64,000 nt of DNA, from positions 6,200,001 to 6,264,000 of the forward strand of contig NC_012491.1 in the NCBI RefSeq assembly GCF_000010165.1. The letters run 5' to 3'. This document shows, piece after piece, positions 1-9,047 of the stretch; the stretch's first letter is position 1; the number at the start of each line of letters is the position of its first letter. The notes beneath the pieces are model-generated. The model was not told the origin of the DNA. It saw nothing but the letters and a program-made list of their open reading frames with translations, and did not search any database. The position numbers and the translations under genes are program-made. Origin of the DNA: Brevibacillus brevis NBRC 100599. GTDB lineage: Bacteria; Bacillota; Bacilli; Brevibacillales; Brevibacillaceae.

Positions 1-231
1 ATAGGCCGGCTCCAGCTTCTGTTTACTCCGTTCATTGCGAAGATCCCGATCATCCTGCATGTAGCTGCCATGAAATTTCATCAGGCGGTTATCATCCTCA
101 GGGATAGAGCCCGAAATCCTGTCTTCCAGCGTTTCCGCCAGACTTCCCCGCAAGTAATCGCTTTTGCGTTTAATGTCCTCTACGTCGCTGTGAGGAGCAC
201 TGTTTGACGAAAGCAAATGATTTTCTGACAT
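1..231 (-). CDS. cysI: Sulfite reductase hemoprotein beta subunit, N-terminal part (cut by window edge)
   Basis: Reading right to left from an ATG at 231, the frame stays open to the window edge and gives 77 residues beginning [20 protein letters not shown]. The stretch containing [11 protein letters not shown] and [18 protein letters not shown] is the characteristic N-terminus of the assimilatory NADPH sulfite reductase hemoprotein, which reduces sulfite to sulfide with siroheme and a 4Fe-4S cluster in the cytoplasm. The gene starts 34 bases after the stop of cysJ on the same strand, which is the usual cysJ-cysI operon order. The catalytic C-terminal half lies outside the window. Confidence 0.93.
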
Positions 232-265
232 GGTTCCTATCTCCCCTCTCATTCTTTCTCGAAAA

Positions 266-2092
266 TCAGTAGACATCTCGCTGATAGCGTTTTTCCTGCT
301 GCAACCGTTTCAAGTACGCAACGACCTCCTCTGAATCAAGTCCACCCTCTTGTTGGAGAATGGTGACCAGAGCTGCGTGAACGTCATGCGCCATCCTTTT
401 CTCATCTCCGCATACGTATACGTGCGCCCCATCCTGTAGCCATTGATAAAGCTCCTTACTCTTCTCAAGCATCCGGTGCTGAACATACACTTTTTCGCTC
501 GTATCTCGAGAGAACGCGACATCCATATGCGTCAGTACGCCCTGTTTGAGCCAACGCTGCCATTCGAGCTGATAGAGAAAATCTGTGGAGAAATGCTGGT
601 CGCCAAAGAAAAGCCATGTCTTGCCCGTCGCCCCAAGCTCCTCCCGTTCCCCCAAAAACGCACGGAATGGAGCGACACCCGTTCCGGGACCAATCATGAT
701 CAACGGGGTGTCCGGGTTGGCTGGAAGCTTAAAGTTGGGGTTATGCTGCACAAATACTGGCAGCGTATCCCCCGCCTCCAAACGATCCGCGATATAGCTC
801 GAACAAACGCCGTACCGATCTCGACCATGAGCCTGATAGTGAACATTGCGAATTGTAAGATGAACTTCGTCTGGGTAGGACTTCAAACTGCTTGAGATCG
901 AATAGAGACGAGGCGGCAGCTTTCTAAGGATGGAAACAAATTCTTTGGAAGACACGCCCTTCAAATCGTAGTCCTCCACCAGGTCTAGCAAATCCCGATT
1001 TCGAACATACTCGCGAAGCTTTTGCTCCTGTCCTTCCGCAAGCAGTTCCCGCAACCCGTTTCCTGATGATAGCTTTACGGCTTGTTCCAAGAGAGGCTTG
1101 GTGAGAACCGTGATTTCAAAATGACTGGATAAGGCCTCTTCCAACGTGCGCTCTTCCCCGCTTTTATGAATGGGAACAAGTTCTTCCGGCTTCCAGCCCA
1201 TCGCGTCTATCAGCTCACGGACAAGGTCAGGATGATTTTTAGGATAGATCCCCAAACAGTCACCCGGTTCATACTCGAGACTGGAACCCTCAAGGGAGAT
1301 TTCCAGGTGGCGAGTTTCCTTATCTGATCCCCGTCCGTTCAGATTCAAGTTCTCCAAGACCACAGCCTGAAAGGGATTCGACCGTGAATATTCGGTCTGT
1401 GACGCTGACCCGATCACTGCGCCGCCCACGATTGCGCTTGCCGCAGCAGCCTGGGTTGCCGAAGTTTCACTGAGAGAAGCCAGGACCTGATTCATCCATT
1501 CGGAGGCGTGCTCGTCGTAATCCACATCGCAATCAACCCGGGGAGTAAGACGCTTGCCGCCTAACTCTTCCAACCGCTTGTCGAACTCCTTGCCAGTTTG
1601 GCAGAACCATTCATAAGAGGTATCGCCCAATGCCAGCACAGAAAAACGCAGGCCCTCCAATTGCGGTGCTCTTTTGCTGTGTAAGAATTCATGGAAGGAA
1701 ATGGCGTTGTCCGGTGGTTCACCATCTCCGTGTGTGCTTACCACAACAAGCAGGTTTTCAACCTTTTTCAACGCATTCGTCTTGAAGTCGCTCATAGAGG
1801 AAAGTGTTGCGTGGAAGCCGTGCTCCTGAAGCTTTCCGGTCAGCACCTTGGCAAGCTTTTGGCTGTTCCCGGACTGAGATCCGAAAAGCACTGTCACCTC
1901 TTTGGAAATGACTGGCCCATTCGTAGCTGAAGTGGCTTGAAACCCAGCGGCCATCGGTGCTTCCACTTTGTGAAAAGCTGCAAGATATCCGCTCAGCCAA
2001 ACCTTTTGCACTTCTGAAAGCGTGGGCAGCAACTGATTTAGGAGCTCTACTTGTTCCTGACTAAAAGGACTGTCTGTCACCTTAAGTACCAA
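266..2092 (-). CDS. cysJ: Sulfite reductase [NADPH] flavoprotein alpha subunit
   Basis: About 609 residues, full length for CysJ, which passes electrons from NADPH through FAD and FMN to CysI. The N-terminal flavodoxin domain carries GSQSGNSQ near residue 71 and the [14 protein letters not shown] loop. The FAD-binding part has RLYSISSS, the NADPH part has [13 protein letters not shown], and the protein ends in the family-typical RYQRDVY. I chose a TTG start at 2092 because a good GAGGTG ribosome site lies 7 bases upstream and the result ([10 protein letters not shown]) matches the short N-terminus of Bacillus CysJ. An upstream in-frame GTG at 2107 lacks such a site. It forms an operon with cysI. 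Confidence 0.95.
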
Positions 2093-2238
2093 CGATATGC
2101 ACCTCACACGAGAAAAGTTAATTCCGAGTAATCTTATATGATTATTTACTTTAAGCTACCACAGTGAGTAGAACCCGAGCAATTGGAATTCGTTATTGTC
2201 ATCATAAGTTTTCCTAATCGTTGGAAAACAACAAAGAA

Positions 2239-2270
2239 CCCCGATCCTACGATAAGGAATCGGGGTATTT
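2239..2270. terminator. Bidirectional terminator hairpin overlapping a stop codon
   Basis: CCCCGAT pairs with ATCGGGG around an 11-base centre. T-rich runs follow on both strands (TATTTTT to the right, TTCTTTG to the left). The TAG stop of the leftward hybrid kinase lies in the loop, so the terminator starts inside the coding region. Confidence 0.7.
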
Positions 2271-5200
2271 TTCACTCAAATTCTTACTATTCAACTTGTT
2301 GCGTACATGAAAAGTTACCTTTGTCCCTGTACCTTGCGTACTTTCGATATGAAGCCCTGTTCCGAAATGCCGTTTTAAACGCTGATCGGTATTGATCAAT
2401 CCGACTCCTGACCTGCTATCTGCTTTTCTTTCTAACAGTCGTTGTATTTGATCTTCGTCCATTCCAATCCCATCGTCTTCAACGGTTATTTCCACATGCG
2501 TTTCCTGAACAGAAATCCGAATCGTAATTTCCCCCCCACGAATGCGGTTCATCACACCATGTTTGATCGCATTTTCAACGAGAGGCTGGATCGTAAGAAA
2601 GGGGATTTTTACGTCCTCACAGTCATCTATCTCCCAAACAACTTGCAGTCTTTCTTCAAACCGAACCTTTTCAATATACAAGTAAGAGCGCACCAGACTT
2701 AGCTCCGTTTCGATCGGAACAAGCCCGTCCATATCTTCAAATTTGAATTTATTCCTCAAAAAATTGCTAAACTCGTAAAGCAAATCGCGCATCTTATCCA
2801 AATTAATGTCACTTAAAGCTGTTACCGCGCTCAACGCATTAAATAAAAAATGAGGCTGGATTTGCGCTTGTAGCCATGCAGCTTCTAATCGCAGTTGTTC
2901 CCGGACAGATTGTTTAATCGTAGTGAGCGCCTCGATCCGCGATTTTATTTCCATTCCCTCTATTGGTTTGGTCACGTAATCGTTTGCTCCCGCTAAAAAA
3001 CCACTTTGAATATCTTTTGGTTGGCTTCTTGCGGTAAGGAGCAAAACAGGGAGCTCTGTGAGTGTAAACCGCTCGCGGATCATTCTTGTCAGCTCATAAC
3101 CGGACATCTGCGGCATCATAATATCGGAGATGACCAGATCCCATTCCCCTGTACCCAATATGGCTAATGCTTCCTTCCCACTGGTCACCATTGTTACCTC
3201 ATATTCGTCTGGAGGCAGTATGGCTTCCAGCACCTGAAGGTTAACAGGGTCATCATCCACAATTAACAGGCGCGGACGATCGCGATTTACTTCCAATAAA
3301 GTTGTTGGTTTCGTAGCCCAAGAGCTCTCCGCTTTATCCTGAATCGGCATAGGTTGTACGACTGACGGTTCGAATGACCGAGAAACAGCTACCCCTTCCT
3401 CCGCTTCCATATGTGCCCATTGTAACGAAAAGGTAAATGTCGAGCCTTCCCCTAAAACGGAGGACACATCAAACGTACCTCCATGGAGCTCAACCAGCTG
3501 CTTGCTTATACTAAGACCCAACCCAAAGCCACCTTCAATCATGGTCTCGCTCGTGCTGGCTTGTTCATACGGGTGGAACAGGCGCTTTTTCATGTCCTCG
3601 TCCATTCCGATTCCTGTATCATGAATCTCAATAAAAGCTCTTCCGTCCTTGGCAAACGCTTGAATGGAAACGATCCCTTCATTCGTATATTTCACAGCAT
3701 TGTGAAGTAAATTGAAAACGATTTGAATCACCCGGTTCTCATCCGCGTGTACGGGTGGAAAATCTTCAGGGATTTCATTTACGATTTTTACAGACTTCAC
3801 ATCTGCGTTAAATTGCAGCATATCAAGTACCCCAGTCACGATGGGCTGAATCCATATGGCTTTTTTCTGTAAGCGCGGGTTGCCTTCCTGTAAACTCATC
3901 ACATCAATTAAATCATTTAATATCAAGGTCAGCCGTCTTCCTACAGATAAAACCGTTTCAAGCTCCTTGATACTCCTTTCCTGCAACAAATGTCGCTCCC
4001 GATTTAAAACGGATTGTGACATATTCAGAATGCTATGGAGTGGATTTTTAAATTCATGTGAAGTGTTGGCCAGAAATTGATCCTTATGGTCATTCATTCT
4101 TTGCAAGGTTGCAGCAATTTCTTTTGTGTTGGCATGCATGATGAAATAACCCTTAAACCATACAGTGGCTAAGCACCCCATCGAAATAATCAGATCAAAT
4201 GGATAGTAGACAAGACTCATACCGCTTTCCCGCCAGATTAACGACCAAATAAAATGGTGAAGCAACGCAAGAAATGAAAAAAGCAGTAAAAGATTGCCCT
4301 TGATGTCTTTGATCAATTTCCTAAGGATGGTTATCAACGTGATCACTGCAGCAATACCGGCCACCAGAAAATAAACTGGAAATAACATCGTCACCTGATC
4401 AGGGTCTAAAAACAACGTAATGCCAGCAATCCCAAAATTCATCACCCTGTATACAGGATACACCCTGCTCCAATAAGGAAGTTCGCGATGATTCATACAC
4501 TCCAACAAAGCATAGGCCCCAATGACGAGGGCGAAATTCGTTAATCGAAAATCCCACTCAATGCCGATGTAAAATAATTGGTGGAACAGCTTCTCATCAT
4601 TGCTTAACACGCTAGTTAGCGCTATACAAAATGTCAGCAAAGAAAAATACAGCAGATTCTTTTTCTTATCTCCCAGTAAAAATAAAATAAACGCATAAGC
4701 AGAATGTATGAGAAATATCATGGCTGCCAGAAGCTGCGTAGAAACGGAGACTTTTATTTCCTTTGCAATGGCTTCTTCTGAACCAAATTTAATGGATCGA
4801 ACAATGCCGCTGCTTCGACCATCCACATAATTTGCCGCCTGAATGACGATGTCGATTACGCCGTTTTCATCTGCCGTAAAGGTTGAAGAATAAGGCAGAT
4901 TCTTCGCAATATATTCATCCTCCGACTCGCCCACCTGCCCGGATTTCGCAAGCAAACGACCGTTTACATATAATTCCGATGCCGTGCGCACGCTGGGTAC
5001 ACGAATGCTATAATTCAGGTCCTTTTCTGGATCCACATACAGACGCAAGCGATAAGAAGCAAATCCATAGGGAGTTGACTTGTCTGTATGCAAAGCTTCA
5101 TTCCATCTTCCCGGAACCTGAATAAGCGATGGCCCCTTCTCGTTTACACCTTGTTGCCGTCTGCCATCCATCAGCCATTGAGAGGGATAAAACTCCCACT

Positions 5201-5399
5201 CTCCATCTAGCAAGAGAGTGTCGCCACCTTCTGCATTCCAATCACGCAAATCGAATTGCCCATTCTTAATGTCCGCTTGTTGATCACGAAACGATTCCAT
5301 CCACAAAATCCGCGCACCGGATAAGATGATAAGTAATAACCCGAGTAATAGTAGGATATGGCTCTTTTTTATTTGGTATTTGGGTGAATGATTTACCAA
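2247..5399 (-). CDS. 7TM-DISM hybrid sensor kinase with internal receiver and a second LytS-type kinase core
   Basis: A 1050-residue membrane signalling protein. In order: a transmembrane helix (about 13-32), an extracytoplasmic 7TMR-DISMED2-like jelly roll (about 45-205, with LDGEWEFYPSQ), seven membrane helices (about 220-420), a HisKA domain with SHEFKNPLHS (phospho-acceptor His448), an HATPase with NLLHNAVKYT and FGLGLSISKQL, a receiver (about 709-825, acceptor Asp759 in VISDIMM), then a second kinase core of the His_kinase/LytS type with QPHFLFN (His850) and [10 protein letters not shown]. The start is TTG, with AGGAGAGG 8 bases upstream. No response regulator gene is adjacent, so its output is unknown. 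It is paralogous to the kinase at 25779-28853. Confidence 0.9.
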   Translation of the reverse strand: MVNHSPKYQIKKSHILLLLGLLLIILSGARILWMESFRDQQADIKNGQFDLRDWNAEGGDTLLLDGEWEFYPSQWLMDGRRQQGVNEKGPSLIQVPGRWNEALHTDKSTPYGFASYRLRLYVDPEKDLNYSIRVPSVRTASELYVNGRLLAKSGQVGESEDEYIAKNLPYSSTFTADENGVIDIVIQAANYVDGRSSGIVRSIKFGSEEAIAKEIKVSVSTQLLAAMIFLIHSAYAFILFLLGDKKKNLLYFSLLTFCIALTSVLSNDEKLFHQLFYIGIEWDFRLTNFALVIGAYALLECMNHRELPYWSRVYPVYRVMNFGIAGITLFLDPDQVTMLFPVYFLVAGIAAVITLITILRKLIKDIKGNLLLLFSFLALLHHFIWSLIWRESGMSLVYYPFDLIISMGCLATVWFKGYFIMHANTKEIAATLQRMNDHKDQFLANTSHEFKNPLHSILNMSQSVLNRERHLLQERSIKELETVLSVGRRLTLILNDLIDVMSLQEGNPRLQKKAIWIQPIVTGVLDMLQFNADVKSVKIVNEIPEDFPPVHADENRVIQIVFNLLHNAVKYTNEGIVSIQAFAKDGRAFIEIHDTGIGMDEDMKKRLFHPYEQASTSETMIEGGFGLGLSISKQLVELHGGTFDVSSVLGEGSTFTFSLQWAHMEAEEGVAVSRSFEPSVVQPMPIQDKAESSWATKPTTLLEVNRDRPRLLIVDDDPVNLQVLEAILPPDEYEVTMVTSGKEALAILGTGEWDLVISDIMMPQMSGYELTRMIRERFTLTELPVLLLTARSQPKDIQSGFLAGANDYVTKPIEGMEIKSRIEALTTIKQSVREQLRLEAAWLQAQIQPHFLFNALSAVTALSDINLDKMRDLLYEFSNFLRNKFKFEDMDGLVPIETELSLVRSYLYIEKVRFEERLQVVWEIDDCEDVKIPFLTIQPLVENAIKHGVMNRIRGGEITIRISVQETHVEITVEDDGIGMDEDQIQRLLERKADSRSGVGLINTDQRLKRHFGTGLHIESTQGTGTKVTFHVRNKLNSKNLSEKYPDSLS

Positions 5400-5496
5400 G
5401 AAGTATTCCTCTCCTAGTCAGTTTCTTCTCTGACATTCAAATAGAATCTTTCCATAATTTAGCATATAGATTATGACAGAGAAATACAGTTGCCAT

Positions 5497-5532
5497 AGAA
5501 AAAGCTACGTTTATCTGAAAGACAACGTAGCT
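5497..5532 (-). terminator. Rho-independent terminator of the methyltransferase gene
   Basis: On the minus strand AGCTACGTT pairs with AACGTAGCT around a 12-base loop and is followed by TTTTTC. It lies 20 bases after the stop of the leftward methyltransferase gene. Confidence 0.8.
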
Positions 5533-5552
5533 TATCAATAGAAGTTATCACT

Positions 5553-6410
5553 CTATGTAGTGGCTATCAGGAATTCTTCTCCGCTTGGCAGCGAAAGACC
5601 ATCGGTGCGGCCGGTAAAGTAGCGCTGGTTAAGTTCTGCCGAGGATACATGCTGGACTTTTCGGAAACCAGCTTCGCGGGCCAATGACAGCATCTCCGGC
5701 GGTGTGAAAAAGCTGATGAAAGGCGTGCCGCTTGACCGCGCTCCCTTTTCTGCCTCTTCAACTTCGGGACGTTTCTCCGTTTCTGTAAAGGTAAAGGGGA
5801 GCAAAAACGTCATAGCCAGCGTGGAGCCTGGAGCAAGCGTCGCTACTTGGCGCAGCGTAGCCATAATCGCATCCTTCGTAAGGTACTGGGTGACGCCAGT
5901 GGATGCTACCACCGCTGGTCGGCTAGCATCAAAACCGGAGTCCTTTAGTTGCTCCCACCAGGACCAGCCTGCCTCGAAGTCAACGGGTACGAGTCGTAAC
6001 CACTCGGGGATGCCAAAGCCCAGCTCGTTCAAGCGTTGCTTCTTCCAACCCTGCGTGTCTGGCTGATCGACCTCGAAAATCCGCATCTGAGAGGCGATTT
6101 CCGGTCGTCGCTGAGCAAAGGTGTCCAGGCCAGCGCCGAGGATAACGTACTGGGTGACGCCTTGTCCGAGCTGTTCGGTGACCAAATCCTCAATAAAGCG
6201 AGCACGAGCCACGATAGATGCTCGAAACCCGCTGGTGCTCTTTGGGTCCATGTCGGGACGTTGGCGCCAGTCGTCTTCCGGAGCCACCAGTCGCAGACCG
6301 ATCTCGTCTTCTAGTACATGCGGTGGAGAATCGATCTGTGCGTGCAACGCCCGCCACAACGCGACCCGCACCGCCGTGTGGTCTGGCACCGTAGTTTGCT
6401 TATCATGCAT
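5553..6410 (-). CDS. SAM-dependent methyltransferase, LCM/TIGR00027-like family
   Basis: About 285 residues. The SAM-binding loop is visible as VILGAGLDTFAQRRPE, followed by the acidic strand IFEVDQPDTQ, both typical of the leucine carboxyl methyltransferase-like family that includes many mycobacterial O-methyltransferases. PAVVASTGVTQYL is the family's motif after strand 4. The substrate cannot be told from sequence. I chose the ATG at 6410 (MHDKQTTVPD) because GAGAGGAGAGAG lies just upstream. A longer frame reaching to 6467 has no good ribosome site. It is a single-gene unit with its own terminator. GC-rich codon use differs from the AT-rich gene on its right, which may suggest separate acquisition. 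Confidence 0.82.
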   Translation of the reverse strand: MHDKQTTVPDHTAVRVALWRALHAQIDSPPHVLEDEIGLRLVAPEDDWRQRPDMDPKSTSGFRASIVARARFIEDLVTEQLGQGVTQYVILGAGLDTFAQRRPEIASQMRIFEVDQPDTQGWKKQRLNELGFGIPEWLRLVPVDFEAGWSWWEQLKDSGFDASRPAVVASTGVTQYLTKDAIMATLRQVATLAPGSTLAMTFLLPFTFTETEKRPEVEEAEKGARSSGTPFISFFTPPEMLSLAREAGFRKVQHVSSAELNQRYFTGRTDGLSLPSGEEFLIATT

Positions 6411-6693
6411 GGCTGCTCTCTCCTCTCGATTCGTTTCCTTCTCGTTTTCGATACAAAATGACTTCATTTTAATATGCTCCCATTTAATAGGACCATCCTG
6501 ACAAATAGCAATTCAATACTTCTAGACCACTCTCCTCCCTAGACTTAGCTTCACCTAGTCTCAGTTGCATCGATGAAAGGTACTGTCCGCACCATCACCT
6601 TCACAGGAGTTCCCGTTTTTAGTCCTTTCCTGCACTGCCTTTTACACGCTGTTTTATGTGGCCTCTGGAAGGTTAAGACCATTTCCGAAAATG
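6411..6693. other. Intergenic region without a recognisable gene
   Basis: A leftward open frame of 86 codons crosses this stretch (6551-6811). However, it runs through the terminator at 6694-6739 and over the end of the neighbouring gene, so it is not credible. The first 60 bases upstream of the methyltransferase probably hold its promoter, but I could not identify clear -35 and -10 boxes. Confidence 0.5.
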
Positions 6694-6739
6694 AAAAAAG
6701 GCCATTCCCCCGGCCGTTTGGCCGATGGGGAATAACCTT
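6694..6739 (-). terminator. Strong terminator of the CsxC-like gene
   Basis: On the minus strand a long interrupted stem (GGTTATTCCCC with GGGGAATGGCC, inner CGGCC with GGCCG) is followed by TTTTTT. It lies 14 bases after the stop of the leftward gene. Confidence 0.85.
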
Positions 6740-6752
6740 CTTAGATAAAAAC

Positions 6753-7502
6753 CTATTCTTCACAACCAACTGTACCTGCAGGAGGAATTGCAATTTGTTG
6801 TGTAGCAGCAATTAATAACTGTTGTGTTTGTAACACTTTTACAGTAAGGTCTAGGACAATTTTTTCAGTCAGGCTATTAAACGTTCCCTCAGGTGTTGCT
6901 ATAACCGGTGAAAAATCAAGTTCATAGAAGTTAGCAGCTACCAACTCACCAAATGGTTGTTCGTTGTATTTCACAAGATTTTGGAAGAAATTTTTATCCA
7001 AACGTGGAACCTGGCCATCCGTCTCATTAAGGAAAAATGCTTTACTCGCCTCAGAGATACCAATAATTGGCCTTGTTAAAAATGTTGTGATATCAGCAAA
7101 ACCTGTAAAAGGAACATCCGCAATTGTATCTAAAAGTGCTCCAGTACATGCAGCAGAAGCATATTCAATATTTTTGCGAATGAATCCTCCTACAAATAAC
7201 TTGGCTCTTGTAACATTGAAAAAGTCTGTAGTACCAATACGCGTAAATGCGACAGGAACAAGTTTAACCTGATTGAGGAATACATTTTTTACCACTCTCT
7301 TAATCTCAGTTGCTGGTGGGTTAAGTGGAATATTTGCTTCTACAACGATTTGAAGAGTTGGCTCTACAAGTACAACTGGAACTTTAATGGTTGGTACAGC
7401 TGCTTGAGAAATGATCGTAGTTGGTTCGACGGTTAATGGAATTTGTTCTGTCGAAATCACTGGACATGCGGGGGTCACTTGCTCTGGTTTGATGACGCTC
7501 AT
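6753..7502 (-). CDS. CsxC-like / DUF3794-like spore-surface protein (tentative)
   Basis: 249 residues, rich in Val, Ile, Thr and Pro, without a signal peptide or membrane helix. The central part (IRKNIEYASA near residue 110, preceded by AKLFVGGF) is the kind of segment seen in DUF3794/SPOCS-type and CsxC-type proteins, which are found on clostridial and bacillar spore coats or exosporium. The N-terminal 60 residues are a low-complexity PTI/V-rich lead and the protein ends in GCEE. The start is ATG at 7502. A short GGAG lies some distance upstream. It stands alone with its own strong terminator, and a decayed relative follows at 7709-7861. The family assignment rests on recall of the motif and is moderate; the spore location is inferred. 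Confidence 0.55.
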   Translation of the reverse strand: MSVIKPEQVTPACPVISTEQIPLTVEPTTIISQAAVPTIKVPVVLVEPTLQIVVEANIPLNPPATEIKRVVKNVFLNQVKLVPVAFTRIGTTDFFNVTRAKLFVGGFIRKNIEYASAACTGALLDTIADVPFTGFADITTFLTRPIIGISEASKAFFLNETDGQVPRLDKNFFQNLVKYNEQPFGELVAANFYELDFSPVIATPEGTFNSLTEKIVLDLTVKVLQTQQLLIAATQQIAIPPAGTVGCEE

Positions 7503-7708
7503 AATTGGAAATCAACTCCAATTTTAAAATTTGAGTGTTTTAAACTCACTATCACTATATTCCGCATTCCTTTTTTAGTAAGGGCAATTCTCTTAGATAA
7601 CATAACCATTTTACATGAGTAGGTGTTTGATTACGTTATCACTTAAATTTTAGTGCCATCACAACTAATTCGAACTGATTGAATTTGTAGTATGTGAACA
7701 ACTAATTT

Positions 7709-7861
7709 TCATGCTATTTTTTGACGTAATTGGTAAAAATTCATTACTGCCTCTTTTTGAATTGTAGTACCATTTGCTTTGTCAGCGACAGAATACTCGA
7801 TATTTTGATGCATATATCCCTCCAGGAACAAATTCCCCCCGGGCCTTTCTTGTTTTTCCCC
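7709..7861 (-). pseudogene. Fragment of a second CsxC-like gene
   Basis: An open frame of 50 codons after an in-frame TAG reads ...NLFLEGYMHQNIEYSVAD. This aligns with KLFVGGFIRKNIEYASAA of the intact gene at 6753-7502 (LF.GG/EG, then NIEY). The frame has no start region and ends at a TGA, so only the central part of a paralog survives. The remaining bases from 7503 to 8055 show no other gene. Confidence 0.6.
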
Positions 7862-8055
7862 CTAATAATGGATGCAATTAGGTAGGATAGGATATATTAG
7901 CACCGGTTCTGCTACTACCTGTTCACGTTTTTTTCCATTGTCTGTTCATCAACTTCTTATTTTTTGCATACAAAAAGACTCACTCTATCTACAACAAATA
8001 GAACAAGCCTTGATTACAGCATTGTTATTCCTTGTTAGAAACCGATGGTGTAGAA

Positions 8056-8793
8056 TCAGCTTCTTAAATAGTCTTTCGTCCCTGTTAATTCCGACCATCT
8101 GGCTGAAAGAAACTTCGCATAGTTTAAAGGAGCGATTCCATATGTCCCTAAAGAATGACCATCATTAATCTCCACCAGCTTCATATTCCCATCTCGATCA
8201 ATTCCAAAATCTAAACCATAGGCAGCTGGCGCATCAATAAAATCATTAACCGCACTTTTTATAATACGTAGATCTAATTTTGAATCCCAAACACCTTTGT
8301 ACTGCCTAATATCAAGTATTTCTCCATATCGTATGAAGCAACGCCATTCTGTTACAAAATTAACGATTTCCGAACACCAAATTCTCGTATCCTCATCCTG
8401 TTCAATCAATCCGATAAAATCTTTATATTCTTTTACCACTTTTCCAGCAAATTTTTTTGTTATGTCTTTCGGTTTTATAAAAACGTTCCAATCCTGTTTA
8501 TTTTCAAAAAGCTGTTGAATCGTTGAAGTCCATATTTTCCTGCCAAAATAACTAGATAAAGAATCTGGGTAATCTATCTCTCCTTGGCTTCTTTCTATCC
8601 CCAATATTTCAAGACGTTTTCTCACGTTGCCAATACCGCCAACTACTATGTCTTCTGGATTCTTTTCTTTTATTTCATGAATATCATGGAACTTAATGAT
8701 CTCCCATCCTAATGAACTGAAACCTTCAAAAGCAATAAATGCATTTACATTGTAGAATTCTCCACTTTTGTTTGCCTGTATATACGCTCTCAT
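8056..8793 (-). CDS. ATP-grasp ligase of the R2K type
   Basis: 245 residues. ATP-grasp landmarks are visible: VFIKPKD (nucleotide-binding Lys) near residue 105, EIVNFVTEWRCFIRYG, DFGIDRDGN and LVEINDG (Mg-binding Glu and Asn). The compact size and these motifs fit the R2K clade of small ATP-grasp proteins (PF14243-like), predicted to form amide bonds on proteins or peptides and often carried by phage or mobile DNA. The substrate is unknown. It starts 5 bases after the stop of a small gene (8799-8990) on the same strand, so the two are surely cotranscribed. The small protein could be partner or substrate, but that is inference. Low GC relative to the Ter region suggests transfer. Confidence 0.75.
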   Translation of the reverse strand: MRAYIQANKSGEFYNVNAFIAFEGFSSLGWEIIKFHDIHEIKEKNPEDIVVGGIGNVRKRLEILGIERSQGEIDYPDSLSSYFGRKIWTSTIQQLFENKQDWNVFIKPKDITKKFAGKVVKEYKDFIGLIEQDEDTRIWCSEIVNFVTEWRCFIRYGEILDIRQYKGVWDSKLDLRIIKSAVNDFIDAPAAYGLDFGIDRDGNMKLVEINDGHSLGTYGIAPLNYAKFLSARWSELTGTKDYLRS

Positions 8794-8798
8794 TCATA

Positions 8799-8990
8799 TC
8801 ACTCCATCATTTCATACGGGTTTTTCTTTCTCCATCGCCTGCTTGAGCCATCAACTTCGTTTTCATAATCTGACCATTCCATAATGTCATTTTCGAAGCC
8901 AGCAATATCAAACAACTCACTTTCCATCCTAATGCGCTCTGATACGCCTTTGCATACTCCGCACGCTAAGGCAACGAGCTCTTGTTCCAT
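8799..8990 (-). CDS. Small acidic/basic protein of unknown function, coupled to the ATP-grasp gene
   Basis: 63 residues starting MEQELVALACGVCKG, from an ATG preceded by GGGGGTG 6 bases upstream. An ATG five codons further upstream (9005) has a poorly placed ribosome site. The N-terminal half is helical with a CGVC pair. The middle is acidic (DIMEWSDYENEVDG) and the tail is basic and polar (SSRRWRKKNPYEMME). I recognise no family. Its position directly before the ATP-grasp gene makes it a candidate substrate or cofactor protein. Confidence 0.55.
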   Translation of the reverse strand: MEQELVALACGVCKGVSERIRMESELFDIAGFENDIMEWSDYENEVDGSSRRWRKKNPYEMME

Positions 8991-9047
8991 TTGCTTCACC
9001 CCCATCCTTTCATCTTGCCAATCCCGTCTCTATGAAATAGCGTTGCT

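Noticed and set aside
2111-2130. GGAATT on the minus strand upstream of cysJ as a CymR (cysteine repressor) site
   Set aside because: The upstream bases do not fit the spacing of the CymR consensus (the expected A is one base off), so I do not claim the site.
6551-6811. Leftward 86-codon frame
   Set aside because: It runs through a strong terminator and over the end of the CsxC-like gene in another frame.
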